Positions 27,449 to 35,154 of a stretch of DNA of 64,000 nt are shown piece after piece. Location of the stretch: positions 1 to 64,000 of the forward strand of contig NZ_PYJN01000013.1 of NCBI RefSeq assembly GCF_003025035.1, given 5' to 3'. Below the pieces are notes generated by a model. That model searched no databases. It was not told where the DNA came from and saw only the letters and a list, made by a program, of their open reading frames with translations. Each line of letters begins with the position of its first letter. The stretch's first letter is position 1. This DNA is from Rhizobium sp. SEMIA4064 (GTDB lineage Bacteria; Pseudomonadota; Alphaproteobacteria; Rhizobiales; Rhizobiaceae). A program made the translations under genes and the position numbers.

Positions 27449-27778
27449 ATGTCCCATGTATCTTCCATATCCAACAGTACCTATCCTTATCGCGGTACGC
27501 TTTCGCGGCTCGATGCGAATGGCGACGGTGTTTTGAGCCAGGAAGAGCGCGAAGCCGACGAGCGCCCGGGTATTCTCGAAACCGATGCAGTCGATAGCGG
27601 TAGCGCGAATGGCGCAATGGGCAGCCTGATGGCAAAGCTCATGCAAATGCCCACCGGTGGCGTGATGACGGGCGAAATGTCTCAGGCCAGCAGTGCTTTC
27701 GACCTCGGTACGCTGACGCCGATGGATGCCTATAACAGCACTTACGGCCAATACGACACGGATAGCATGGCCGCCTGA
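27449..27778 (+). CDS. Small EF-hand protein 1
   Basis: A 109-residue protein with one canonical 12-residue EF-hand loop at 22-33 (DANGDGVLSQEE), so it should bind calcium. The N-terminus is Ser-rich, the middle is Gly/Met-rich, and the C-terminus ends NSTYGQYDTDSMAA. The paralogue at 28660 shares the same architecture and a matching tail. There is no Sec signal peptide, so if it is exported another route is needed. Function unknown. Strong AGGAGG ribosome binding site. Confidence 0.75.
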   Translation: MSHVSSISNSTYPYRGTLSRLDANGDGVLSQEEREADERPGILETDAVDSGSANGAMGSLMAKLMQMPTGGVMTGEMSQASSAFDLGTLTPMDAYNSTYGQYDTDSMAA

Positions 27779-27802
27779 GCGGCCGTCTTTCCCAAATTAT
27801 CG

Positions 27803-27834
27803 CAACGGCCCGCTGGACAATGGCGGGTTGTTTT
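27803..27834 (+). terminator. Terminator after EF-hand gene 1
   Basis: Stem CAAC..CCCGC / GCGGG..TTG with a 9-base loop and a two-base bulge is followed by TTTTG. Confidence 0.6.
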
Positions 27835-27922
27835 GCGGTTTGGGCCTGCTCATTTCTCTCTTCGCGGGAACACCCGACCCTGTGATGCGTTGCATTCACG
27901 ACTCAAACGGGAGGAATGCTCC

Positions 27923-28429
27923 ATGAGATCTATCCTTATTGCTGCGGCTCTGACCTTGGTGGCGGCTCTGCCTGCGACCGCGCAGGACAAGCAGACGGCA
28001 ATTGCCAATTTTGTCGGCCTCGACGGCAAGCAGGCGGGACGGGCGGTCCTGACTGAGGGGAAGGCGGGCGTTATGATCGAACTCGACGTTTCCGGTCTGC
28101 CGGCCAATCGCTGGGTTGCCTTCCATATCCATGAGAACAATCATTGCGACCATACGCACGGGTTCGAATCGGCCGGCGGTCATTTCAATCCTACCAATGC
28201 CGAGCACGGCTTGCTTGCGGCTAATGGCCCGCATGCCGGCGATATGCCCAACCAATATGTCGACCAGGACGGCAAGCTCAGGGCGCAAGTCTTCAATGGC
28301 ATGGTGTTGCTGGACGGCAAAAGCGGCATTCGCGGCCGAACGCTGATGATCCATGCGGAGTCGGATGATTACCGCAGCCAACCCGTTGGCGGTGCTGGTA
28401 AACGGCTGGCTTGCGCGGTCATCGAATAA
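27923..28429 (+). CDS. sodC: Periplasmic Cu/Zn superoxide dismutase
   Basis: Converts superoxide to hydrogen peroxide and oxygen in the periplasm. From ATG 27923 it has 168 residues with a signal peptide (about 1-20, ending ATAQ). Metal ligands are in AFHIHENNHC, GGHFNPTNAEHG and HAGDMPN, and the last copper histidine is in MIHAESDDY. Two cysteines (NHCDH and LACAVIE) can form the conserved disulfide. GGGAGGAA precedes the start. It lies between two EF-hand genes. Confidence 0.93.
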   Translation: MRSILIAAALTLVAALPATAQDKQTAIANFVGLDGKQAGRAVLTEGKAGVMIELDVSGLPANRWVAFHIHENNHCDHTHGFESAGGHFNPTNAEHGLLAANGPHAGDMPNQYVDQDGKLRAQVFNGMVLLDGKSGIRGRTLMIHAESDDYRSQPVGGAGKRLACAVIE

Positions 28430-28543
28430 CCTTGCACAGAGGTGATTCGCCCATTCGTCGGGAACTTTGCCAAGCAGCGGTTGTCCCTCGTTCGCAGAGG
28501 CTCATCGCCAATATGATTCGCGGCCTGTCAATTGGGGTTAATA

Positions 28544-28553
28544 GTCAATTGAC
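28544..28553. promoter_or_regulatory. GTCAATTGAC palindrome upstream of EF-hand gene 2
   Basis: A perfect 10-base palindrome, with a related half GTCAATTG at 28527-28534, 17 bases apart. It lies in the AT-rich stretch upstream of the second EF-hand gene and could be an operator. Short length makes chance occurrence possible. Confidence 0.3.
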
Positions 28554-28659
28554 AACTATCTTTGACCGTCTTCGAAAATCGGCTATCCCAATTGCCATTT
28601 CAACGAGCGTACTGCGTCTCACCGAAAACGCCCGACGGCGTTTACTCCAGGAGATTTGG

Positions 28660-29109
28660 ATGAGTGGTATTTCTTCAGTTGGAAGCAGCATGAGCGCTGC
28701 CTCGTACAGTCCCCTTGATAAAAATCATGACGGCGTTGTGGACGCTCAGGAACTGCAGGAAGCAGCGCAATCCGGTCTTCTGTCTGCAAGCGTTCTTGCC
28801 GACGAAAGCAGTGACGACAGCAGCGATTCGAGCGCTACGGATGCCTTCTCGGGCAATCTGGCGTCCATGCTGCTGCAGATGCAGCAGAGCAACGGTAGCG
28901 GTGGTCAGACCGCTACGAATTCGTCCACCGCCGGCACATCGTCTACGGGACAAACTTCCAGCGGCACGAGCGACAGCACTACCACCGGCAGCAATTCCAA
29001 TGAGAACGCGTTGGAAGTCTTCATCCGCGAGATGGAGGCCTCGATGAATGCCTACCAGAATACCTACGGTCAATACGCTCCTGATTCGTCCGACAGCGTT
29101 GCCGCTTGA
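28660..29109 (+). CDS. Small EF-hand protein 2
   Basis: A 149-residue paralogue of the protein at 27449. One canonical EF-hand loop lies at 20-31 (DKNHDGVVDAQE). A long Ser/Thr/Gly-rich low-complexity linker occupies about 85-120, and the end reads NAYQNTYGQYAPDSSDSVAA, matching the other copy's tail. There is no Sec signal peptide. CAGGAGATTTGG before the ATG gives a strong ribosome binding site; the longer upstream reading is not supported. The role is unknown; calcium binding is likely from the loop. Confidence 0.75.
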   Translation: MSGISSVGSSMSAASYSPLDKNHDGVVDAQELQEAAQSGLLSASVLADESSDDSSDSSATDAFSGNLASMLLQMQQSNGSGGQTATNSSTAGTSSTGQTSSGTSDSTTTGSNSNENALEVFIREMEASMNAYQNTYGQYAPDSSDSVAA

Positions 29110-29137
29110 TCGGCCGTTTCGCAAGGACTGCAAATGG

Positions 29138-29168
29138 ACGGAGATTGCGCGAGCGCAGTCTCCGTTTT
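29138..29168 (+). terminator. Terminator after EF-hand gene 2
   Basis: Stem ACGGAGA / TCTCCGT with inner TGCG / CGCA pairs, followed by TTTT. It abuts the stop codon of the convergent phosphatase gene. Confidence 0.7.
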
Positions 29169-29701
29169 CATCTGACGCCGATGTCCGGCGACAGCGACAG
29201 GACGAAGGGCGCATTGCCGTCCGCATCCGCACCACGGCCGATCGCCTTGACGGCGTCGACGAGCCGGCCTTTGCGGTCAAGCATCTGGTCGCCGATCATA
29301 ATCAGCCGTGTATTCGGCGTCGCATAGGGCGAGGCGGTGCGCAGGAGATGGACAAGCGCCAGATCGTCCGTTTCGGGATGGACGGCAAGCGCAGCGATCA
29401 GCGCCGCCGCCGGGGATCGTGACACGCCCATCCAGCAATGAATCAGCAGCGGCGCGGTGCGGTCCCAGCTTCTGGCGAAATCGATGATGTCGTGGACATG
29501 CGTCTCCTGCGGAGCGACGAGATCGCCGGTGCCGGCAAAGCTGATGTCGTTCATGCCAAGCAGCAGATGCCGTTCCGCCTTGATCACGGCCGGCCGGTGA
29601 AACGTTTGTTCCTTTGCCATCAGGCTGATCATTTCGGATGCGCCGTGACGAACGGCCATTTCTGCGATGCGTGCCAGCGGCGATACGACGATCGTGGTCA
29701 T
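29168..29701 (-). CDS. Protein-tyrosine-phosphatase-like protein
   Basis: A 177-residue protein with the CX5R phosphatase loop HCWMGVSRS (C89, R95), preceded by a compact domain ending in a predicted beta strand (APLLIHC). It belongs to the cysteine-dependent phosphatase superfamily; whether it acts on phosphotyrosine or another phosphate is not evident. Its ATG overlaps the stop of the preceding HD gene (ATGA), so translation is coupled with the HD and YgfZ genes. Confidence 0.85.
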   Translation of the reverse strand: MTTIVVSPLARIAEMAVRHGASEMISLMAKEQTFHRPAVIKAERHLLLGMNDISFAGTGDLVAPQETHVHDIIDFARSWDRTAPLLIHCWMGVSRSPAAALIAALAVHPETDDLALVHLLRTASPYATPNTRLIMIGDQMLDRKGRLVDAVKAIGRGADADGNAPFVLSLSPDIGVR

Positions 29702-30315
29702 GCGTCGGCTCTCACGGCGGTGCGTTCGGCCTCGATCGCCTCGAAGCGCGCCAGGAAAAGCCGCTGCGCTTCGACCGCCGGCATCGGCTCGATCGGCAAC
29801 ATCTCACGCGTGATGCTGCGCGGTTGGCCGAAGAATTTGCGCGCTTCCTGCGGGGTGAAACCGGCAAGCAATGTCGCTTCGAAATAAGCGGAAACCGTAT
29901 CGGCCTTCTTGATCTTATCCTTCAGCTCCGGGCTGCAATGCGGCGGCAGAGCAAAACGCCTGTAGATGGCGGCCTCCAGGCGCTTCTCCACCACCTTATA
30001 GTCCCCGCCGACCACGGATTTGAACGGCGAGATCATGTCGCCGATGACATATTCGGGGGCATCGTGCAGCAGCGCCGCCAACATCTCGTCCGGCGTCGCT
30101 CGATTGAGATGGCGGAAGATCGTCTCCACCACGAGACTGTGTTGCGCCACCGAAAAGGCATGATCCCCGGAGGTCTGCCCGTTCCAGCGTGCCACGCGGG
30201 CAAGCCCATGGGCGATATCGCTGATCTCGACGTCGAGCGGCGAGGGGTCGAGCAGATCCAGCCTGCGGCCGGACAGCATGCGCTGCCAGGCGCGCGCGGT
30301 ATTGCCGGCTGTCAT
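29698..30315 (-). CDS. YfbR-like HD phosphohydrolase
   Basis: A 205-residue HD protein. HSLVVETIF, LLHDAPEYVIGDMISPFK and the late KKADTVSAYFEA carry the metal-binding His/Asp residues, as in the 5'-deoxynucleotidase YfbR and related hydrolases. Probably hydrolyses nucleoside monophosphates. It overlaps the YgfZ gene by four bases upstream and the phosphatase gene by four bases downstream. Confidence 0.85.
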   Translation of the reverse strand: MTAGNTARAWQRMLSGRRLDLLDPSPLDVEISDIAHGLARVARWNGQTSGDHAFSVAQHSLVVETIFRHLNRATPDEMLAALLHDAPEYVIGDMISPFKSVVGGDYKVVEKRLEAAIYRRFALPPHCSPELKDKIKKADTVSAYFEATLLAGFTPQEARKFFGQPRSITREMLPIEPMPAVEAQRLFLARFEAIEAERTAVRADA

Positions 30316-31151
30316 GCCGAAGCCTCATCGGTCTGCGTGGGGAAGGAGAGGCCGGACCACGGCGGTAACGTGAGCGAAACTTCGCGATCCGCCGCCAGGA
30401 TCGGCGTGCCGGCCGCCATAGCTTCACCGGCGCGGTCGATGCGGACGATGGCGAGGCCCTTGGCGCCATCAATGGAACCAAGTGTGCCGATCGGCTTGCC
30501 GCTGGCGGTCAATTCGGTACCAGTGGCTGGCAGATCGGCACCACCGGACACGATGACGACCCGCCGCCTTGCGGTGCCGCGATGTTGCATGCGGGAAACC
30601 ACTTCCTGCCCGACATAGCAGCCCTTGCGGAAGCCGAGGCCGCCGTTGATATCCATCATCACATCATGCGGAAAAGCGTCCTGCAGGGCGAAATCCGGGC
30701 CGGAAACGGCGATGCCATTGGCAATGCGCAGCGTCCTATGGAGCGTCTCGGCGTCGTCGCCGTGCTGGCCGGGAGTGCGCGTCAGCGTGATCCCTGCCTT
30801 GGCGAAACGGCTATCCCTATGGCTTTCGGCCGTATTCTCGTCCCAGGCGACGGTGACGCCTTCGGTGTCGATCGCAGCGAAATCGACCGGTGCGCGCAGC
30901 CGGTACATGGTGAGCCGCTTCAAAAGGCCGTCTCGCTGTTCCGCGTCGGTCTCCAGCAGAAAGCCCGGACCATCCCGCCAGATCATGAAGTCGAACAGGA
31001 TCTTGCCTTGCGGCGTCAGCAGTGCGCCGGGACGAGCCTCGTCCGTGCCGAGCGAGGCGAGATCGGTAGTGATGAGATTGTGCAGAAAAGACTCGGCATC
31101 CGCGCCGGTGACGCGGAGAAAGGAGCGATCTCTGAGGAATACGGCTGGCAT
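30312..31151 (-). CDS. ygfZ: YgfZ/GcvT-domain folate-binding protein
   Basis: A 279-residue tetrahydrofolate-dependent factor for assembly or repair of some iron-sulfur proteins. The signature KGCYVGQEVVSRMQHRG lies near residue 180 and includes the essential cysteine. The N-terminal GcvT fold starts FLHNLITTDL. It is the first gene of a three-gene unit with ATGA overlaps (ygfZ, HD, phosphatase). Confidence 0.92.
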   Translation of the reverse strand: MPAVFLRDRSFLRVTGADAESFLHNLITTDLASLGTDEARPGALLTPQGKILFDFMIWRDGPGFLLETDAEQRDGLLKRLTMYRLRAPVDFAAIDTEGVTVAWDENTAESHRDSRFAKAGITLTRTPGQHGDDAETLHRTLRIANGIAVSGPDFALQDAFPHDVMMDINGGLGFRKGCYVGQEVVSRMQHRGTARRRVVIVSGGADLPATGTELTASGKPIGTLGSIDGAKGLAIVRIDRAGEAMAAGTPILAADREVSLTLPPWSGLSFPTQTDEASA

Positions 31152-31224
31152 TGTGGACCCGCTAATTTGCCCTGTCGCTCAGAGGTAAGGCCTCTGGTCG
31201 GGAACCGCAAGTTCTGCGTCCGGA

Positions 31225-31992
31225 TCATTCGCCCGAAGTAAAGAATTTCCATCTACCATCGGGCGTGATGCCGACGCGGTAGAAATTATAGCCGCCGAAT
31301 TCCAGCATGTCGGAGTAATCGCCGGCGGTGACGATGCGCATCAGATCGACCTTCTCAGGCGCGGTCAGGGACTTGATGTCTTTTTCGGCGAAATAGGGCC
31401 AGACATACATTTCATCCGGTGTGCCCTGGCCGGTATGGGCAAAACCGGTCGACATGATGTCGAGCAGAATGGAGAGGATCTCGATGCCGTCGGGGTCGCC
31501 GGAAAGGTCATGCAGCGTCTTGATCGGGTCTTCGGTCGGATCATCCGCCGTCACCTGCGTCTGCTTGAGGCCGCCACCGACATTCATCAGTGGACGCAGA
31601 CGCTCGAGATCACCGGAGGCGGCCGCCTCGACGATCGCTTCGCGCAGCTTGCGTACCGGCTCGGGCGCCTTGCTGATATCGAAGAGAATTTCCGCCTGTT
31701 TGCCGCCATTCGAGGCATTTCCGGATGCGGTGCCGCCGCTCTGTCCAGCCTGGTTGTTGACCAGCGGATCGGGCATGGGAATTGTTTTCGAGGGCGCCTC
31801 CAGCGCCTCTTCGACCGGCTTGTCATTGCGCTGCTGCGCAGATTTCCCGGCGACGCCCGGCTGGTTAGCCGACGGATTGAGCTGGGAGAAGGCAAGAGCC
31901 GGCAAAGGGAGGGCGAGGCTGCCGAAAAACATGGTCGCTACGGCAAGCGAGGCAATGGAACGTCGAAACTCATTGCCCGGTACGGTGTGCAT
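31225..31992 (-). CDS. Secreted conserved protein of unknown function
   Basis: A 255-residue protein with a clear signal peptide (basic N-terminus, hydrophobic 12-34, ending PALA). The next ~75 residues are Ala/Pro/Asn-rich and probably flexible; a folded domain starts near 95 (EILFDISKAPEPVRKLREAI) and ends with GYNFYRVGITPDGRWKFFTSG. I do not recognise a named family with certainty. It begins 15 bases after the small acidic protein gene, so both are probably in one operon. Confidence 0.75.
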   Translation of the reverse strand: MHTVPGNEFRRSIASLAVATMFFGSLALPLPALAFSQLNPSANQPGVAGKSAQQRNDKPVEEALEAPSKTIPMPDPLVNNQAGQSGGTASGNASNGGKQAEILFDISKAPEPVRKLREAIVEAAASGDLERLRPLMNVGGGLKQTQVTADDPTEDPIKTLHDLSGDPDGIEILSILLDIMSTGFAHTGQGTPDEMYVWPYFAEKDIKSLTAPEKVDLMRIVTAGDYSDMLEFGGYNFYRVGITPDGRWKFFTSGE

Positions 31993-32007
31993 AGGGATCT
32001 CTGGCTG

Positions 32008-32265
32008 TTATTGCAGGGTGCGGTTCGGAGAGAATTCACCAGCAAGCATGCGGTCCCTAAGTGATTCGAGCAAGGCTTCCGCGCCCTGTTCTCCTTGAAT
32101 GCGAATAGTCTCGCGAATGGCATGGGCAATTGCAGCGTCGGCGATGATTTCCGGCTCGATACCATCAGCCATGCCATCGGCCCAGGCCTCGTTCTGGTAT
32201 TCCAGCGCCGCCTGCCTTTTTTCGTGGACAATCATGTCGTCGATGTCGTTCAGGCTTGGTTCCAT
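32008..32265 (-). CDS. Small conserved hypothetical protein
   Basis: An 85-residue, strongly helical, acidic protein (IDDMIVHEKRQAALEYQNEA...IIADAAIAHAIRETIRIQGE). ATG 32265 has GAGGAA eight bases upstream; a start at 32289 lacks one. No signal peptide. It lies just upstream of the secreted protein gene on the same strand. Function unknown. Confidence 0.65.
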   Translation of the reverse strand: MEPSLNDIDDMIVHEKRQAALEYQNEAWADGMADGIEPEIIADAAIAHAIRETIRIQGEQGAEALLESLRDRMLAGEFSPNRTLQ

Positions 32266-32369
32266 TGTTTCGTTCCTCGAGACGTCCATGTCCTTACCGC
32301 TTGATTAACGACTTTATCAGCCTTTTCCTAAAACGACACGGCTCGGCACGAAAAGGGGTTAATAAATCG

Positions 32370-32807
32370 TCAATTTCCAAAGCGAGCGGTTATTTCTGCG
32401 GCAAGTGTTGCACCTTCGTTACGGTATCGCTCCTCTGCCACGATGGCCTGCGGCGTGCAATCCGTGTAAACCGATGCGAAGGATCTATATCCTCGGTTGA
32501 ACGAGGCGGTCAGTTTTTCCCTGCGTTTCGGCTCGTCTTTCGTCTCCGTGTCGAGCAGACGCTGCATGTCGGCGCGCCAGGAATCCTCTTTTCCGGTGTT
32601 GCAGAGATTGCGCAGATAGTGGATCGAGCCAAGAATTTCGGCGAGCCGCGACAGTTGATCGTCATAGGGCGTCGGCCGCTCGGCATCGCCGGTGTCGCTG
32701 GGCGCCTGCACCGCCGGAACAGCCGCCGTCGGCTGCGCAAAGGCCGGAAATGCGGCCGCAAGCGCGGCGCAGATCGGAAGCAGGTTGATGAGGCGGCAAT
32801 GATTCAT
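32370..32807 (-). CDS. TIGR02301-family exported protein
   Basis: A 145-residue exported protein with a signal peptide (about 1-24, ending AFA). The conserved part YDDQLSRLAEILGSIHYLRNLC, FNRGYRSFAS and YTDCTPQA matches the pattern of the TIGR02301 family of Rhizobiales. Two cysteines (NLC and DCTP) may form a disulfide. Function unknown. Confidence 0.8.
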   Translation of the reverse strand: MNHCRLINLLPICAALAAAFPAFAQPTAAVPAVQAPSDTGDAERPTPYDDQLSRLAEILGSIHYLRNLCNTGKEDSWRADMQRLLDTETKDEPKRREKLTASFNRGYRSFASVYTDCTPQAIVAEERYRNEGATLAAEITARFGN

Positions 32808-32906
32808 ACGCCTAGTTGATATGGCAAGAGTGACGGTAACAAGGCGAAAATGCCACTTTCCACGCCGTTATTGCTTTGCATCGTTAACGCGGGAGCCCCG
32901 GAAGCC

Positions 32907-33329
32907 TCATCGGGTTCGAGCCATCGTCAGCCGTTCGGCGCATTCGAGCACGCTCGCCGGAACGGGCAGGGCGCGGATATCTTCGAGAGAATACCAGCCG
33001 ATCGCGGCGGCATCATCGGCAGCCTCGACAACCACATCCGCGTCGGCATCGACCAGAAAAACCGACAGAACGAAATGACTGACGAGCCTCCCATCTGCTG
33101 CATGGCTCCTGAGGTCGTAGGTCTCGAACAGGCGGGGGTTTCGGGCGGTGATTCCGGTCTCTTCCCAGAACTCCCGCAATGCTGTTTCCGCCGGCATCTC
33201 GCCATCTTCGGCGCGCCCGCCGGGAAAGGCATACATATCGGCGGATGGCGGATTGCGCCGCAGCACCAGCAGGAACCGGCCGTCACGTTCGAGGATGGCG
33301 GAAGAGGCGGGGCGAGGAATAGAGATCAT
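32907..33329 (-). CDS. Nudix hydrolase
   Basis: A 140-residue Nudix protein. The box GGRAEDGEMPAETALREFWE followed by ETGI matches the GX5EX7REUXEEXGU signature (about 42-64). Such enzymes hydrolyse nucleoside diphosphates linked to another moiety; the substrate is not evident. The gene stands alone between a TIGR02301 gene and ynfA. Confidence 0.92.
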   Translation of the reverse strand: MISIPRPASSAILERDGRFLLVLRRNPPSADMYAFPGGRAEDGEMPAETALREFWEETGITARNPRLFETYDLRSHAADGRLVSHFVLSVFLVDADADVVVEAADDAAAIGWYSLEDIRALPVPASVLECAERLTMARTR

Positions 33330-33488
33330 TGGGCCAGGTTTGGTTCAGATGAGGATATCGGGCGACGAATAGGCGTGCGGGGGCTTTCAACTCCATAAGA
33401 TAGGGCCCTTGTCGTCCGAGAGGGAAGCCCTTTTACTCGCAAATGAGAATGGCGGCGATTCGGGTCCGCCAACCAGGCCGCCGAAATC

Positions 33489-33812
33489 ATGATGACCTAT
33501 GGACTTTACGCGCTCGCCGCGCTGGCCGAAATCGCCGGCTGTTTCGCCTTCTGGGCATGGCTGCGGCTGGCAAAGCCGATCTGGTGGCTTGCTCCAGGCC
33601 TAGTGTCGCTGGCACTTTTTGCCTGGCTGCTGACGCTGGTGCCGAGCGATGCGGCGGGTCGCACCTTTGCCGCCTATGGCGGCGTCTATATCGTCGCCTC
33701 CATTCTCTGGCTGTGGCTGGTCGAAGGACGGCCGCCGGACCGTTGGGATCTTTCCGGCGCGGCCGTTTGCCTTGCAGGCGCAACCATCATTCTCTTCGGC
33801 CCTCGCAACTGA
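33489..33812 (+). CDS. ynfA: YnfA/UPF0060 membrane protein
   Basis: A 107-residue protein with four hydrophobic segments and the family signature [15 protein letters not shown] ... [15 protein letters not shown] ... [23 protein letters not shown]. It belongs to UPF0060, distantly related to small multidrug transporters; physiological role unclear. Two adjacent ATG codons (33489, 33492) are possible starts. Confidence 0.92.
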   Translation: MMTYGLYALAALAEIAGCFAFWAWLRLAKPIWWLAPGLVSLALFAWLLTLVPSDAAGRTFAAYGGVYIVASILWLWLVEGRPPDRWDLSGAAVCLAGATIILFGPRN

Positions 33813-33855
33813 CCTTCACCTTGACCCGGCGCCTTACGGGTGCAACACAAGCTGC

Positions 33856-34620
33856 ATGTGCGGACGATTTGCATTGACGGAAACGGAGAAGAAGGTACGG
33901 GAATTGCTCGGTTATCTCGAGCACGAAGACTTTCCCGCGCGCTTCAACATTGCCCCGACGCAGCCGATCCTGGTCGTCGTTTCAGGCGATCGGCAGGAGC
34001 GGGGCAGCAATTTGCCGGATCGCCGCGCGCTGCTCGTCCGCTGGGGTTTTACGCCGGCCTGGGTGAAGGATCCCAAGGAGTTTCCGCTGCTGATCAATGC
34101 CCGGGCGGAAACCGCGATTGGCAAGGCCTCGTTCCGGGCGGCTATGCGTCATCGGCGCATCCTGATTCCGGCGTCGGGATTTTATGAATGGCATCGCCCG
34201 TCGAAGGAAAGCGGCGAGAAATCGCAGGCCTATTGGATCCGTCCGCGCCATGGCGGCGTCATCGCCTTTGCCGGCTTGATGGAGACCTGGTCATCGGCTG
34301 ATGGTTCCGAAGTCGATACCGGCGCGATCCTGACGACGTCGGCGAACCGAACAATGCGTCCCATTCATGACCGAATGCCCGTTGTCATCAAGCCGGAAGA
34401 TTTTACGCGCTGGCTCGATTGCAAGACGCAGGAGCCGCGTGAGGTCCTGGATCTGATGGTGCCGGTTCAGGAAGATTTTTTTGAGGCGATTCCGGTTTCG
34501 GACCGCGTCAACAAGGTCGCCAATATGGGGCCGGAGCTGCAGGTGGCGGTAACAATCGAACCTCTGGCCAAGCCGTCGAAGAAGCCGGATCCCGGCGACG
34601 GCCAGTTGAGCCTCCTCTGA
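33856..34620 (+). CDS. SRAP-domain abasic-site processing protein (YedK/HMCES)
   Basis: A 254-residue SOS-response-associated peptidase-type protein that forms a covalent bond with abasic sites in single-stranded DNA. Cys2, the crosslinking residue once Met1 is removed, is present (MCGRFALTE). Other conserved parts are NARAETA, LIPASGFYEWHR and the late MPVVI. The start MCGRF is decisive because the family requires Cys2. It follows ynfA by 43 bases. Confidence 0.93.
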   Translation: MCGRFALTETEKKVRELLGYLEHEDFPARFNIAPTQPILVVVSGDRQERGSNLPDRRALLVRWGFTPAWVKDPKEFPLLINARAETAIGKASFRAAMRHRRILIPASGFYEWHRPSKESGEKSQAYWIRPRHGGVIAFAGLMETWSSADGSEVDTGAILTTSANRTMRPIHDRMPVVIKPEDFTRWLDCKTQEPREVLDLMVPVQEDFFEAIPVSDRVNKVANMGPELQVAVTIEPLAKPSKKPDPGDGQLSLL

Positions 34621-34695
34621 ACGGCATTCATTCGAATCGGCGCTGCCATGAACCCCGGTGTTCAACCAGCGGGGTCATTGGCAGATGCTGCAAGC

Positions 34696-34836
34696 TTAGG
34701 CGATCTTCTTCTTCAGCGGCTTGGTTTTCAGCATCAGATGTGCTGCCAGGACGGCTTTGAGGCCAAGCGGACGATAAAGCAAGGTCGGGTCGATCTTTGC
34801 TTGCGGTTGTACAGTTTCGTCTTTTTTCTTGGTCAT
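34696..34836 (-). CDS. Lysine-rich microprotein (46 residues), candidate gene
   Basis: An unreported small ORF on the minus strand: ATG at 34836, TAA at 34696-34698. It starts MTKKKDETVQ, has a hydrophobic helical core (LLYRPLGLKAVLAAHLML), and ends in a basic tail KPLKKKIA. Both ends are lysine-rich and the middle could form an amphipathic or membrane-binding helix. GAGAAG near -10 is a weak ribosome binding site. Operator-like palindromes lie upstream. No family recognised; coding is plausible but unproven. Confidence 0.5.
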   Translation of the reverse strand: MTKKKDETVQPQAKIDPTLLYRPLGLKAVLAAHLMLKTKPLKKKIA

Positions 34837-35154
34837 GTGTTACTTCTCAACGTGTTCCCTAGGGTGTCTTTTGATTCACGGCCCCGCCTCGTTGTTTTGT
34901 CATAAAACATGACAAATCAAAGGCATTTGCCGATCAGCTTTTGTAAACACCGACCATATTTCGCGAGGCTTACGCGAAATTTAACGCAAACTATATCTAA
35001 TTTAGTTGTTTATTTTTCGTTAATTAGTTGCGTTCGGCGTGGCCGAATCTCATCGCAGAGGCGATAGGGGCCGCATGACCTTTTGTCGCAGCAGCCGTCT
35101 TCGATTCTTGGCGGCAATCCATGACCGTCGCCGCCAGATCGTCCCTGATTTGGG
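34837..35154 (-). promoter_or_regulatory. AT-rich region with two palindromes upstream of the microprotein ORF
   Basis: This 318-base spacer is AT-rich in 34880-35030. It contains TTTGTCAT (34896-34903) / ATGACAAA (34909-34916), a perfect 8-bp repeat with a 5-base spacer, and ATTTCGCG (34958-34965) / CGCGAAAT (34973-34980), with a 7-base spacer. Both lie upstream of the minus-strand microprotein ORF and downstream of pssA. No other gene is seen. Confidence 0.5.

Noticed and set aside
34648..34905. 85-residue plus-strand ORF after the SRAP gene
   Set aside because: No ribosome binding site or domain; the opposite strand has a more plausible small ORF.
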